This document shows, piece after piece, positions 14,463 to 26,984 of a stretch of DNA of 64,000 bases. Each line of letters opens with the position of its first letter. The first letter of the stretch is position 1. The position numbers and the translations under genes are program-made. Under the pieces are notes generated by a model. It searched no databases. It was given only the letters and a program-made list of their open reading frames with translations, and was not told the origin of the DNA. The stretch is from contig JADANN010000374.1 in NCBI GenBank assembly GCA_018806985.1, positions 930,001-994,000 on the forward strand. The letters run 5' to 3'. Source of the DNA: Angiostrongylus vasorum. Lineage: Eukaryota > Nematoda > Chromadorea > Rhabditida > Metastrongylidae.

Positions 14463-14640
14463 AGTCCCGCATGGTGTGGTGGTGAACGCGTTAGCCCCGG
14501 AAAGGCTTATACTGCGTTCGTTCCCCACCGCAGACGCCTGCGGTCCATAGTTTTGCAACTATCTCAGCATCATTGAAGATATATTTCGCAATATACCCTG
14601 CCATTGAAAAGAGCCCGCATTAAATAATAAGTTAAAATCC
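14463..14640 (+). mobile_element. SINE-B
   Basis: CCCGCATGGTGTGGTGGTG, GCGTTCGTTCCCC, CTCAGCATCATTGAAG and AATATACCCTGCC appear in family order, ending in an A-rich tail. It contains the paired CGCAGACGCCTGCGG. Confidence 0.87.
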
Positions 14641-17029
14641 TGATCACCTAGAGTCTTCCTTGTCAGCATTTGAAAGTTCCGCAATGGTAGATAATAAATG
14701 ATCGAGTCAGATTTTTTCCAACGTTGAAACATTCCGTTGTAAGTGGTGGAGTTAAAGCCGAAGCCGTAAACAGTAAAAGAAATGCACCGTACTCATTTAG
14801 GACGGGGTTTTTTAACTAGTGGAGTGAGTGGTTCTATCAGTTTTATACGCATTTTCTCTATTAGTTTGACGGAGTTCGCCTAAATCTGGTTTGAAATTAA
14901 CGAGCATAATCGTTCAAACAGCAAGAATAAGAAGTTGGTTGTAGTTAGGACGAATTACGTCTACAAGATAACTACTAAGCTGCTTAATGAGCTACATAAG
15001 CCAATTCAAGCACAGCACATGTACGGTTAGGATGGTTGAGGACTAGTGGAGCAAGGGTTGTTCCAGAGTGTGGAGTTTAGGGAACTGCCACAACACACAG
15101 AAACCCCGAGCAAACACTTACGCTAGCAATATCTAACTTGCAACCTCGCTTGTCCACGCATCTAGTAATAAAGAGCATTTTGGGTGATTCACCGCTAACG
15201 TAGAGTATTTCTGAATATCTGAATTTGAACATATTGCTTCGAGGAATACTAGTTCTCGAATAATTACAACCTTGAGATTCTCTATTCTTTCGCCGTTAAG
15301 TAGGGCCTTTGTGCTCAACATTCGATGCTAACTAAAACTCCAAGCATTTCATAATCCACAAGCTGAAGCGCTTGTTTTCTTAGTTTGTCATTGATGATTC
15401 AGTATAATATGCTGCACAATGCTTCTAAGCTAAATGTCGCGCGAATGCTATGTTTGTCTTCTGCTAGCAGCTTCTCGATTAACACGTCACATCCGACATG
15501 CGCTGGATACAATGCATATGATGCGAGAACATAATAAAGACCGTTTTCACCAACTCTAAGCAAAGATATCAGCTTCTTCCAAGCTCTATTAGTTGCAAAA
15601 ACAATTGTTGGAGCCTGCTAGTCTCCTCCCTACATAGTACCACTTTTCTTCTCCTACGATGCTGAAATCCCGAATTTCTCGAGCCCATCGCACATATCTC
15701 CTCCATTTTCTAGCGTCAAAGCTCGTATTTCGAACACGAAAACAAATAAACAAGCTCAATTTCGCCCAGCCTGTGACAATGATGCCCCCCGATGTTTTGT
15801 TCTTTGCCACTGAAATTTCCGAATGCTAACGCTGCTCGCGCCTGTCCTCAAAAGAAACGCGAACAAATTTCACTGATAACGGTCGGCTGTAGAACCGTCG
15901 TTGGCTCTTAACATTTAATCAATAGTCATTCTTTGAGTGGGTCATTCTTCAAAACATCCCTTTCGTCACGACTGCTAACTCACTAGAACATGGGCGGCGT
16001 GCCATCAACTGCTTACACTTAATAGAATTGTGTAGTACCGTCATTCGATCTGTCACCTTCTGAAAAGTTTTTAGAATTTTGCCATTGCTGTAATATTATT
16101 TACATGTAATTTCCTTTGTAAAATAACTCCAATCTTTAGTAGTATTTCATGCAAAACTGCCTTCTTTATTGCAGTTAATTTACTTGTAATCAGACCTCAC
16201 TGCTATGCCTTTTTGACAGACACTCACTTTTTTCGAGGGTTTTTCTCTTCAAGCAATCACCTTCAAAAGTCTCCGTCACGACCAGAGAAGTCACTTTACA
16301 TAGTAATTGATTCTCTGCTCGCATTAACAGCTCTGTGATCCCGCCTGGAGAACTCCATCTGCTATGATCTGAGTATCCGGCATTGGCGTTATTCCTACCC
16401 TTCGGTTGATTTTATCGCTATACTCCGTATACGATCCGCATAGGTTCCGAACTCCGACCTGATTCAGTCATGAACATTCGCAGTGCGCCCACTTTTCACC
16501 TTTTTCTAGAACACTTGAATGTCAGAGGCTGTACTACAGGTACAATTTATCCAATGGAATGTTCACTACGGTGAAAATCATTCACAACGGCTGAAATGAT
16601 GGGAGTTTTCCAGTTCTGTGCTCATCTTCCCGGCGATACTCATATCTTCCTGATCGAACGAATCATCCTTTTATGACTTATTCCAGTACTACGATCTCAT
16701 ACTTTATTTAAGCAATGACTTAGTCCGCATATGAAAAAAAAACTAGACCACAGTTATTGATTAAATCCGAAAATTTGTCTTATCTCTTATCAGAAAGTTT
16801 ACACGAGTCGCCTAATTCTATGAAGAATCTGATACTTAGCACTTCTGATTGCAACGAAAGTTTGTGGATTTCCTCTGAAGTGATCCAAACATGACCTTGA
16901 ACATCTTGCGATTTCCCTAAGTTATATGTCATAGTCTAAGAATCTATTACTGAATGCGGTAGCTTAGCCTATTTGTTTAGCTATTACGACCAGAAATGAG
17001 TAACTAGTAATAATAACGAACACTGTTAA
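14641..17029. other. No recognisable feature
   Basis: Short chance frames only; no repeat family from this window recurs here. Confidence 0.55.
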
Positions 17030-17215
17030 CACCTTCTATAATGCAGAGATAGTTGCAAAACTCCGGACCGCAGGTGTCTGCGGTGGGGAACGAACGCGCT
17101 ATTGTCCTTTCCGGGGAGTAACGCGTTTTGCAAATTTCTCAGCATTATAGAAGTTATATTTCGCAACATACCCTGCCGTTAAAAAGAATAGGCAGCAGTT
17201 AAAAAAGGTTAAGAC
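17030..17215. mobile_element. SINE-B foldback copy (head minus, tail plus)
   Basis: The left part (to about 17,124) is the head region in minus orientation. The right part (from about 17,125) is the 3' half in plus orientation. The arms, TTCTATAATGC(A/T)GAGA... with TTGCAAAAC, are inverted repeats at about 17,033-17,063 and 17,126-17,159. Confidence 0.8.
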
Positions 17216-17894
17216 TGTTAACACCACCAAGTTGCCCTTCCAACTTACTCATCCAGTTGATGTCAACACATAGCACCCGGAGTGATTCATATATTGCTCA
17301 AGCATGCCCGAAATTAATTGCCTCTTCCAAATTTCGACAAACCATGCCTTGGCTTACAGTGAACTTTGCTAACTTGTATAAGAACCATTAGAATTTGCAG
17401 ATTTTTCCAACTAGATGCAGGTTTCCCTACTCAACAGCGGAGGAATTCTGAACTTTTGGGAGTCTATAACAGTTCTCCACTTCCGTTTTTGAAGCACTTA
17501 TTTTAAGAAGCGGACCGATTGAATAAGTGGAATTTCGCCCACTGGGACACCGCGATGTTCCACAATGTATTGCTGGTACTTACGGCCTACCTTATATCAT
17601 AATGGCGCTGGATCAAGTTCTCAGCCCTTCAGTGTTCTAGTTATCGAAGAATTATTCGCAGCGGTTGACAAGCCGCCATCCAACTCTGTGTGTTAGTGTA
17701 ATATTATTTTCCTAACAATGTAGAAGGATTTCCTAAAGTTGGATCACTTCGTTTCGCAATTGGCAATTGTAAACTCTTAGCTTTTTGAAATATAACTTCT
17801 TCGAGAACTATTATCTAGCGGAACATATTGCACTTGTGAAACCGCGCCTGAGATCGCTAGGATTAATTCTGAGTTTGTAGATTCCCTAGCAAGT
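17216..17894. other. No recognisable feature
   Basis: Unassigned AT-rich sequence leading into the GC-rich minisatellite. Confidence 0.55.
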
Positions 17895-18260
17895 TTGGCG
17901 AGCATCAAGGCCAACTACGAGAAGCCGGGCGGCTGAGGCCACGACGATGATGCACGGCGACTTCCTGCACGTCTGGTTGCACTCTGTTCTCTCTACAGAA
18001 AGACCGGCCAGGAAGAACGAAGTGGCTGAGGTCGCAGCGATGACGCTGCAGCTTTCAGCCCGTCAAGTTCCGCCCTCGTCTCTCCAGGAAGGAAACAACT
18101 ATCGAGGACCGACGGTTGGAGCTGTGACGAGGACTACGGCCACTTCCAGCCCGTCTCGTTCCGCTCTCCTCCCTCTGTAAACCGGTTTCGGCGGTCGCGC
18201 CGTGCTTATTTCGGGCCGTCATGGTTCACTTCGGGAACGCCGTCACTGCTTTTTCACCAC
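17895..18260. repeat. GC-rich minisatellite, about 93-96 bp units
   Basis: Units begin GCTGAGGCC (17932), GCTGAGGTC (18025) and GCTGTGACG (18121) and share TTTC/TTCC-AGCCCGTC, CTCT-CTC and AACTA-CGAG blocks. The end of a preceding unit is at about 17,900-17,931. The period is a multiple of three and a frame stays open for 78 codons across it. It is much more GC-rich than its surroundings. Confidence 0.65.
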
Positions 18261-18785
18261 TCCAATCTGTCCACCACTTGTCCACGTTTGTTAGCAGAAG
18301 ACAAATCATACAAACGAAGAACCTCTCTGTTCATCCTCATTTTCATCTTATCGTTCCAAACCTTATAAAAAGTATTGCTATCTAATTTTCTAATACGAAA
18401 TCAATAGCTAAATGTGGAATATTGAACAGTTAGATTTCTCAGACATGTAAATGTCATAGGTTCTGCTATCTTTCAGCATTCTATATTCTCTCTATACTTT
18501 GTGCGCCAAATGTAAGCCTAGTGCACTGCGTTCTTAGTTTGTATTATACTTCCATTTGTGCTTTAATTCGAAGTCGTCCTCTCTTTAGTATTTGCATCTA
18601 CATGAGCAGTGTTCCAACCCACCACTCCTTTTTTTTCTTTTGATCGACATAGAGAAAAAATATAGACTTCGTCACCATCTGTACCTTTAGTTTTCGCCCT
18701 TTTCTAAAACAAGCGCTAAAGCTTTTTCGGTGGTTAGTAATAAGACTAATGGGATTATGTGTAGTAGTAATTGATATGATATGAA

Positions 18786-19045
18786 GAGCACGTGCGACAC
18801 AGTGGTCGGAAGTGCCCTGCGACACAAGTGGAATCGATCCTGCGTCCATGGCCCTCCAAGCCTTCCATCCCTCTGGGCTCGGCAAATTGGTACCACACTT
18901 GTCTGGGAAGATAGCAGCACTGGCTCGATACATCGGTAGGTCACCACGATTCATTATGAAGGCCAAATATGTATTCAATCACCTCCAACGATGCTTGATG
19001 AAGTAGAAGTCATGGCGCATCCCTCAGGGATTGATCAACACTGCG
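18786..19045 (+). mobile_element. SINE-A, near full length, diverged head
   Basis: The head GTGCGACACAGTGGTCGGAAG (A-box region) and GGAATCGATCC (B-box region) are followed by the body through TTGATCAACACTGCG. The frames read here are parts of the element. Confidence 0.85.
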
Positions 19046-19264
19046 ATTTTTGTCGTTTCATTTTTTTTTGTTAAAAATAGATATGAGTGTGATTTTCTTT
19101 CAAGGCGATCCATTTCAAAAGTAGGAATTTTTGTAATGTACACTTTGCGCAAGCAATTAACTCTCAATTCCACTGTTCGATTCATAATTTCATAACGTTC
19201 TTATGGTCATGTCGATTGTTTTGTAGTATCTTATTTTTTCTCTATTGCTATTTTTTTTCTGGGA

Positions 19265-19535
19265 ACATGTGAAGCGTAATGGTTATAGGGTGCACTGCTA
19301 CACGTACAGGCTTCTTGGTTCGATCTCCCTGGGCAAATCACATCCTCCATCCTTTCGAGGTTGACAATTTTATACCACAGTGAATTGTCCTGGGAGATGA
19401 AAACACCGCCTTGATACATCGGTGATCTATTGCAAACCATTGTATGGGCCAAATGTGCACTGAATCACCCCTACGATTGTTGGTGCAGGCGAATCTATGG
19501 CGCATTCCTTAGGGATTGATCAACACTACACTTTT
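19265..19535 (+). mobile_element. SINE-A, diverged, with a well-kept B-box
   Basis: The head contains GCGTAATGGTTATAGG and TGGTTCGATCTCC, a better B-box match than most copies. The body is diverged but ends with the family's TAGGGATTGATCAACACTAC. Confidence 0.75.
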
Positions 19536-19784
19536 TTTTTATTATTTTTCTAAACCGACCTCCATTCACTCTCGATACGGATGATCAATGTATACTCTTA
19601 CATTGATAAGCTAAAAACGAGGTTAATGAAAAAAGCTTCTTACATCTAACATTTCTGCGCGTTCGCCCTCTTCACTGCCGGATTGACCCGAATCGACTCT
19701 TTAGAACCATTCGTTTTTTCCAATGTAGGTCTTCATGATCGCATTGATTCGAATTAAGTGGAACACCGCTCGAATGAATCTTCA

Positions 19785-20321
19785 CTACTCCACATCTCTA
19801 CAACCACAATAGCACATCAATGTAGTCATCTTTTTCTTCAGAACTGAACCACTGAGCCATGGAAACTGCTCAATTTTGTTCTTCCTTTCTTCTTCACGAA
19901 TAAAAAAGGCATGATGACATTTAGGAAACACCGAAAATAATGGTGACGAAGTGTTTAGTTTAGGATTTTTCCTACTGGAAATCCTTCCACAGCAATTTCT
20001 TTTGCCTGTTAACAATCTAGCGATGCTGCTATGGGACGCGATGTCGTTGGGAAGTTTTGTGGAGTTTTGGATAGAAAGATTTAATCCCTGTGATTTGAAC
20101 CTATGGATATTTTGATGGCCGATCGCAGGCATTTCTTCCCAGTTGCCTATTTTTGTTACGAAAAATTTTTCGTGTTTCCAAAAAATGCAATAACTTAGGC
20201 TGTTTTCACATTGGTCGACGTTGTGGTTTGAAACTTTAACAACACTCAACCCATGTTTGCTTGTGTTATTGCTTTCCCCACCGAATCCACAGAATTCCTC
20301 TTCAAATGCACCTTTACGCAT
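19785..20321 (-). CDS. Unrecognised 178-codon open frame
   Basis: Starts MRKGAFEEEFCGFGGES, is Lys/Asn/Ser-rich with scattered Cys and ends CYCGCRDVE. It is the longest frame outside the flippase and the repeats and begins with ATG. I see no domain, signal peptide or membrane segment. A chance frame is quite possible. Confidence 0.25.
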   Translation of the reverse strand: MRKGAFEEEFCGFGGESNNTSKHGLSVVKVSNHNVDQCENSLSYCIFWKHEKFFVTKIGNWEEMPAIGHQNIHRFKSQGLNLSIQNSTKLPNDIASHSSIARLLTGKRNCCGRISSRKNPKLNTSSPLFSVFPKCHHAFFIREEERKNKIEQFPWLSGSVLKKKMTTLMCYCGCRDVE

Positions 20322-22113
20322 TTAAAATAGCTCCATTCTCTTTCCTTTCTCGTCCAACATTTCGTTTAGAAATGAGGGCGGCTTCTTTTAAACAGCGATG
20401 TGAGACACCGCTGTCCCACTGATTCCCTATGCCACGAATTCACATTTGTAAACCGGATGTGGTTTGCCTTTCAATAAGATTGAAGCCGTGAGGTTTACCT
20501 TTCAGCCTCTCTCTCATGATTAAGTGTAAGCTGTGAAGTGAATATTCACTAGTGACTGAAGAAAGGGAAGTGAAGAAAAACGAAGAGGTAGGCATACCTT
20601 GAAATTCACATCTCTTCCACACCAATGATAATGGTCAATTAATGTGTGTAATTCTTGCGAACTGCTCTTGTTGTGCTAATGCGGGTTTGTATAAGCGTTT
20701 GGCCAACTGTTGAAAAATGATTATGCACTGTTCTAATCAGTACTGTTTTTCTTCTTCCACAATTCTGTCCAGTCTTGCCGTATCACATTAGAACTTCGTT
20801 GTCCTATCCATGCTTCAACCCTTGTAATTTCCAAATAAACTCTCTTTAAGAAAGAAGGACAGAATTCAAAAAAAGGTACCACATCACATGCCGAAAATTC
20901 TCTGTCTTTTAACAACTTTCAGAAAAATGCGTACTTTACTATGGCGACTTCTCATATAGCGAGGTCGTTGAACACCTCACCGATCACCTAAATCACCTAA
21001 TTCAAGTTTCTTAAGCAGACACCAAGGCACCCGCAATACTACCGTCTTTGCCGCGTGCCAGATGTCGTAACAGTACTTTTGATTTCTGGTCTTCTTATTG
21101 TTCATGGACGTGAAAATGGCCAGAAATGGCTAACTCATTCTGCAATGCCTGCCATAGGTTTGCTGTTAGCTGAATATCCATATGGAGATGTCGGGCTTCT
21201 TTAGAACTCAGATTACCTTGCTACGGAGGTAAACCCCGGTGTGCGTCGTAGTTTTAGAGCTAAGAATGTTGAGCTGAATTGAGCTATGTGTCCCCCTACA
21301 CGTACACCTATAGGTTAGCGTATTTGCTCAGCTGCAATTGACCTTTACAAACTGTATTCTACACATTAATTAAGAGGAAACCTGTTATAAAGCGGTTAAG
21401 AAATGCATGAGAGTGGGCCCGAGTCGCATCCAACATTTATAGCCCAAGTTTCCTTCGCGGGAGCTGCACAAGCTACTCGTGTGTATCTTCTCGTCGAAAG
21501 TGATATTAAGGGATGTATCTCAAGCGGGCTGAATCCACTGGACGACTATGACTTTGGAGTGGGATAAAGGGAGCTTCACTTGAATCCAATGAATGAAATG
21601 AATGAATTGATCACAATTAACTAGACAACAAATGGGACATACGATGGTTGTCAAAAAGATAACTTTACTCCTTCAATAGAAAATGGCACTGATAATAATT
21701 CCCCCTGATGCTTTTTGCTTAACTGAGCGATATGCGAGCACGCAGAACGTGCAGTAGTGGCCTAATTATTCTAAACCTACGGCGAACTGGATCTAAATTA
21801 ACCGTGTTTTGTGTTCTTCGAAGTACACAAGGCAATTCTCCAGCTGAATCGGAATCAAAGAATGGAGTTAGCTTGAGAAAGGTCACATAAATTCATGCAT
21901 TGTAAGCGATCATTTCATAGAGGAAAACGAAAGAATAGGAGAATAACAGCGATGAGAACATTTCACTGTTTTTAGCCTCTTCTTTTTTTCTCTTCTGCCA
22001 TCAAATCCCTAAATGAGCAGTTTTTTGCTATTTCTTCACATCGTAGTTGAAAAAAATATCGACATGCCAGTGTTTCGACATAATTTGAAACGCTTGTGGA
22101 AATTATTGTCAAT
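20322..22113. other. No recognisable feature
   Basis: Contains a short GAATGAAT repeat near 21,588-21,610. Nothing else is supported. Confidence 0.55.
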
Positions 22114-22125
22114 GTTATCTTATGT

Positions 22126-22502
22126 CCTCCCAACGGTTTACCACCTCATCATGGCTGGGAAGTGTTCCTGGGTGTCTCGGGCTGCGACGTACAGCGAGGG
22201 GATTCGTCCCCCCGGACAAGGTCTCCTAAGCTGAGAAGGAGTCCGGCGTTTCCATCAGGAAGCGTAGCTAAGAGTAAACCAATGCCAGGACCCACCACCG
22301 TCCTGGTATCAAAGTCGCATGGTGGCAAATCTCCTTCTGATCCACAACGGCTGCGACTGCCGACCTAGGGCAGACTTTGGCCAGGCTGTCCTCGGTATTA
22401 AAGTGAACCACAATGGCTTAACCAGCAAATCTCCGAGAAATGATGATTATGCTGGGGCTCGTACACTATTGAGGACGGGCCGTTCAAATATCAAGTAAGT
22501 AA
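22126..22502 (+). mobile_element. Family C retroposon with 12-bp target-site duplication
   Basis: About 377 bp, beginning CCTCCCAACGGTTTACC and ending GACGGGCCGTTCAAATATC with an AAGTAAGTAA tail. GTTATCTTATGT flanks it at 22114-22125 and 22503-22514. No tRNA-like boxes are obvious. The defined 3' end, short tandem tail and long duplication imply target-primed retroposition. The class is unknown. Confidence 0.9.
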
Positions 22503-22514
22503 GTTATCTTATGT

Positions 22515-23264
22515 GCTATGTGGACCCATTTTTTTAAAGTCCTAGTTGAATGGCAGTCCACTGAAATTGGTTTGATGGATGACATCTGTATAAACGTGCT
22601 CGATTGAAGAAAGTATTAGTAGGGAATATAATGTGCAGAACGTTGTTGAACTGTCACTGAAGGACACTGAAAGGCAGTAGTGCGGAAAGCCAGCTGCCTT
22701 TTTAGCGCCCACTACTCACAGCCTCAACACAATTGAGACAGCAGTACTCATCGAAGCCCTTCATCGTTTAGTACTTTTAGGAGTATTCAAGAACTTTACA
22801 AAAACACCGGACCTTGTAAAGTTCCATCTTACCTAGCCTTTGCTATTTAAATAGACTTCTGTAATCTTACAATGTCACTTCAATTTCCATTCTTAAAACG
22901 TTTTTCAGGAGTTGGAATAAAAAAACATTAAAGGCAGCCAACGACAAATTTTCATATTTGGAAAGAGCTGTTTTTCTCAAGCATGTTATCATGATTCGCA
23001 ATTGATGTAGCATCAACGTTGATGTAGTCTAGCCACAACATCACTGAAAGGCACCAACTGGAGCAGGCACATAATCGACGTGACAACAAACATTCGACCA
23101 TGTTTCTGACAATCCAATAATTTTATTTTCTACGATGAACCTATTAAAGCTGCACAACGACTTTCGCGTTCTAAGACTAGATAAAAACCGTATAGCATGG
23201 AAGAGAGTCAATGAGCCCGTGATCCACGCTCACTCGGTAACTCCGATAGTTGATAGAGCGCTAG
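22515..23264. other. No recognisable feature
   Basis: Unassigned sequence between a family C element and a SINE-A. Confidence 0.55.
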
Positions 23265-23468
23265 CATTTTTGGAGGTGATTGAATGCATCAGCTTTACAA
23301 TGACTCGTGGTGGCCTACCGATGTATCGAGCCAGTGCTGCTATCCTTCCAGACTAGACTGGTACCAATTCGCCTACCCCGGAGGGATGGAAGGCTTGGTG
23401 AGCTACGGGCGCAGGGGATCGATCCCATGTGTGTGTGTCACAGGGCGCCTCCGACCACAGAGCCACAT
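23265..23468 (-). mobile_element. SINE-A, 3' truncated
   Basis: The match runs from GGAGGTGATTGAATGCATC to the head GGAGGCGCCCTG (minus reading). The last 60 or so bases of the family are absent. Confidence 0.85.
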
Positions 23469-24486
23469 ACTTGTAAGAAAAGTGATGATCATACGATTAT
23501 AAACTCATATCGGATATTAGACTATTTCTTTGAAGAAGGTTGAATTCTTGCATGAGACATCGTTGTTAATACCAGAATATTGCTTCAATCCTGTATCGTC
23601 TTTTTACGTCCGGCAAAACACGTAGCGAACTTACTAGCAATCAACCCAATGGGAAACCCATCTCATAAAGCTGTACTCAACTAAAACAGAAGCATACGTT
23701 TTTTTGGCATTCATTTGAAACTGATTTGGCGTCCTGCCTTCCTTTTGTTTCCTCCTGTCGCATAACCATTTTGTATTCGTATCGCTTCGACGCACGATTG
23801 AGATAAGTATCGAGCGAGTTCCAGTTTAAGACGATCATTGTCGATGCATCGGCTCCTATCGGCGGCTACAATTGCACTTTTCGCGAATGGTGAAGTCTGG
23901 GAGAGCTAGTGAATTTCCACAGCATAAGGGTACTCCATCCTAACAACCGAGAATCGGTCTACATTCATTACGAAATCCCATTCTCATAATTCTCATTGCG
24001 AAGTGCAACCTGGCGTAGTTGCAAGGCTGGGAATCTTTTGCTCTACCCACTTGCAGCTGCATCACTAATGGGATTTCAACACGTTAGCGCTTGTAAAGGC
24101 CATTCGCTTATTTTAATGTAGATTACTTTTTTTTCATTCTTGCACAGCGATCAGCAGGTTCGCTTGTTGGATGAGGATTTTATCGTGTTCATGAATGTCG
24201 CCGAGAGCTGAGGGGAGTCGATTCTTTCTAGGATCCTAGCCTGACCATTCTAGTGCGATCCCAGATCACAATCGTAAACACTCCTCGACTTTTTTCTTTC
24301 TTTGAGGAAGTGAGTTAATCTCAGACAAGTCAGCTAACGATTTTCCCTCTTTCCATGTGATGGGGTTTGCTCAATTTGTCTCTTTGCGGCGTAGAGCCAG
24401 GGGCATTGCGCGTATTGAACGCTTCCACTACCACTGCGCCACGAGCATCTCAGAGTATATTACTTTTTAACAATTATTACATATTA
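23469..24486. other. No recognisable feature
   Basis: Unassigned sequence between two SINE-A copies. Confidence 0.55.
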
Positions 24487-24497
24487 TCAATAAATTA

Positions 24498-24720
24498 GGA
24501 CGCGTGTGGTGCAGTGGTTGGGAATCGATCCCCATGCCCATGGCCCACGAAGCCTTCCATCCCTCTTGGGTCGGCAGATTGGTACCAGACTTGTCCGGGA
24601 GGATAGCAGCACTGGCACGATACATCGGCAGGCCACCGCGAGTCATTGTAAAGTCCAGATCATAAAGTCGAATGCATGGCGCATCCCTCAGGGGACTGAT
24701 CAACGCCGAGAGCTTTTTTC
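24498..24720 (+). mobile_element. SINE-A with deleted head interior and an 11-bp target-site duplication
   Basis: GGACGCGTGTGGTGCAGTGG joins GGGAATCGATCC, so about 20 bases between A- and B-box are missing. The rest is typical. TCAATAAATTA flanks it at 24487-24497 and 24721-24731. Confidence 0.9.
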
Positions 24721-24883
24721 TCAATAAATTACAAAAAATTCAAAGAACACTGGTCGGAACATGTCCTGAGATTCTACGCTTTTTTGTAAGAGCAATACGT
24801 TAGAAATGTGTTAGTTGCTTCCCTGAAGTTTTGCGAATCATTTTATTCTCCAACAACAATTTTTCTAATACAAAGCTTAGAAT

Positions 24884-25140
24884 TTTTCGCCGTTGATCAA
24901 TCCCTGAGAGATCGACGGTCCATTCGACTTCATCAAGCATTGCAGAGGTGATTAAATGTATATCTGGGCCTCTGCAATGAATTGTGATGGCCTAGCAATG
25001 TGTCAAGTCAGTGCTGCTGTCCTCCCAGATAAGTGTGCGACCTGCTTACCGGCACCGAAGAGATGCAACATTTAGAATACCCAAGGCGCTGGATCGAACC
25101 AACGACCACATGTGTATTGCAGGGCACCTCTGATTATTGT
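24884..25140 (-). mobile_element. SINE-A, diverged
   Basis: On plus it starts CGCCGTTGATCAATCCCTGA and runs to the head segment GCAGGGCACCTCTGATTA. It lies about 150 bases from the plus-strand copy at 24498, so the two are inverted. Confidence 0.8.
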
Positions 25141-26730
25141 AATTAGTTTATCTTTACTTTTACTTGGTCTACTCCTTAAAAATATGAGGGAAAAAGACAT
25201 TCCTTATGAGTAATCATAGTTTTGGAGCTATGTACCACGTTTAGGAAACTTCTTGACCTAAGATGCAAGTTGAATCGTGGAATGGGCGGCCTATTGCACC
25301 GAACTGACTTCTGCCGTCCGTATACACGTAGTCATTTTTCCTACAAAGGTCGGTGTATCTGTGTGTATCACTTCTTCGGCTTTGAAGGCTGATAGGGAAA
25401 ACTGTTTGGCATACCACTTTCAAAAAGTGCTAAACTCGTAGCCGTTTCTTTCTGCGTCTACTCTTAAAGTCGTCCCGTTGGTCATTTCCTCAGTTTTCTT
25501 CTTTCATCACCCACCTCGCAGGATCTCATAATCAATCGCTATGTTTTGCTTTTGAAGCCGACCCCAAACACCATTGGCGTTTGTTCTACTTTAACGCTTC
25601 GCGCCTTTTGGACTCTCTAAAAGCTGTATTATACTAATTCAGATTGTTTTATGAATCTAGTCAGTTCACAGCAATCGATCTAAAGATGAGATACATAACC
25701 AGTAAACTTTTAGATCTATGGAAACCCGGAACCAATTCGCTGTTTTTCTATGGACATCGCGTTTTGTCTGTGAAGAATAGTTCATGGAAGAAACTAGCAC
25801 TTATTGTATGAGACTTGAGTAGAGAAGCGCGTCGACAGATGTCGATCATAAAAGTTCACGTTAAAGTAATGCCAGTTTCCTTAACCAGATGACATTATCT
25901 ACAAAGCAGCATCTGTTTCTACGTCCGAACGAGTTTTACTGTTTGTCGAAAAAAAATTTCACTGTCAGAAGCTTCACATTCTCGAAGATGTCGAAAAAAA
26001 AACTTAGTATCTTCTTCCTTAGGGTTCTCATAACGGCGAGAGCCGCTCTTGCTTTTTTGGTGCTGGTGGTTGCAGTTAAAATCGAGCAGATCACCACCCA
26101 TCTTCCAGGATACTCATCTCGTTCGGCTGTCGTACGTAGCGGATCATCGACTCCTTTCAAACTCTTACTAGATTTCTTCAGTTTATCTCAAAAGTATTTT
26201 TTCTAACCAAATACGTCTCATGTTTCCCCTTTGTCGACTCGCTTTCCCTAACTCAGTTCACCGCCGCAAATATCGAATATTCAGTGAGGTTGTGTCAATA
26301 GCTCCGGTCCCTAAATCCATATTTTCGACATAGTACCATTCGTACGTTCCACTTAGAATCAAGTTTTTTACTTTCTCTAAAACGTGTAACCAGACACGAT
26401 GTGGTTATTTGAAACTACAGTATATCTTGAAATGCGTGCCCACATCTTTTTTGTTTAATACATAACAATTCTTTCACTCGAGAATATTCTCTCAAACTAC
26501 CTAGGCTAAAATCGTAGAGCGAAATTTGAGCAACGCCTATTTCCTGCGTTTATTTATATCACAGTCGAAATTTTCTAAACGGGGGCAACTTCATCTACAA
26601 GAAGAATCTACCTTCCATCCAGAACGACACAGGAAATGAAGAAAGAGGTAGTTGTGGGACAGAACAACACAGCCCAACACCTCAAACTGAAAGCCACGAA
26701 CTACACTTACTTCTGACAACCGCAAAGAAC
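25141..26730. other. No recognisable feature
   Basis: Frames on both strands around 25,900-26,200 shadow each other and show no homology. Confidence 0.5.
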
Positions 26731-26800
26731 ATAAAGTTTTCAGCTTTGATCACTCCCTGATGGGTGCACCATGCATTCGTCTTCGTTATCTCTTAACGCC
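26731..26800 (-). mobile_element. SINE-A 3' end fragment
   Basis: About 65 bases (AAAGTTTTCAGCTTTGATCA through CATTCGTCTTCG) match the family's 3' end. The copy is 5' truncated. Confidence 0.65.
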
Positions 26801-26984
26801 AGTCATGGACGCTGTATTGTCCATACTTGTTTGGACCAGGGGGCGAAATAGACACTACAGTGTCCATCTTCAGTTCAATGCATTGCACAATTTTTTAAGA
26901 CACTATATAAATGTATTCAATAGCTAATCGAGAACAAATCAAAATACTAAGGGCGAAGCCTAGGGAAACTATTCTGTGTATCTC

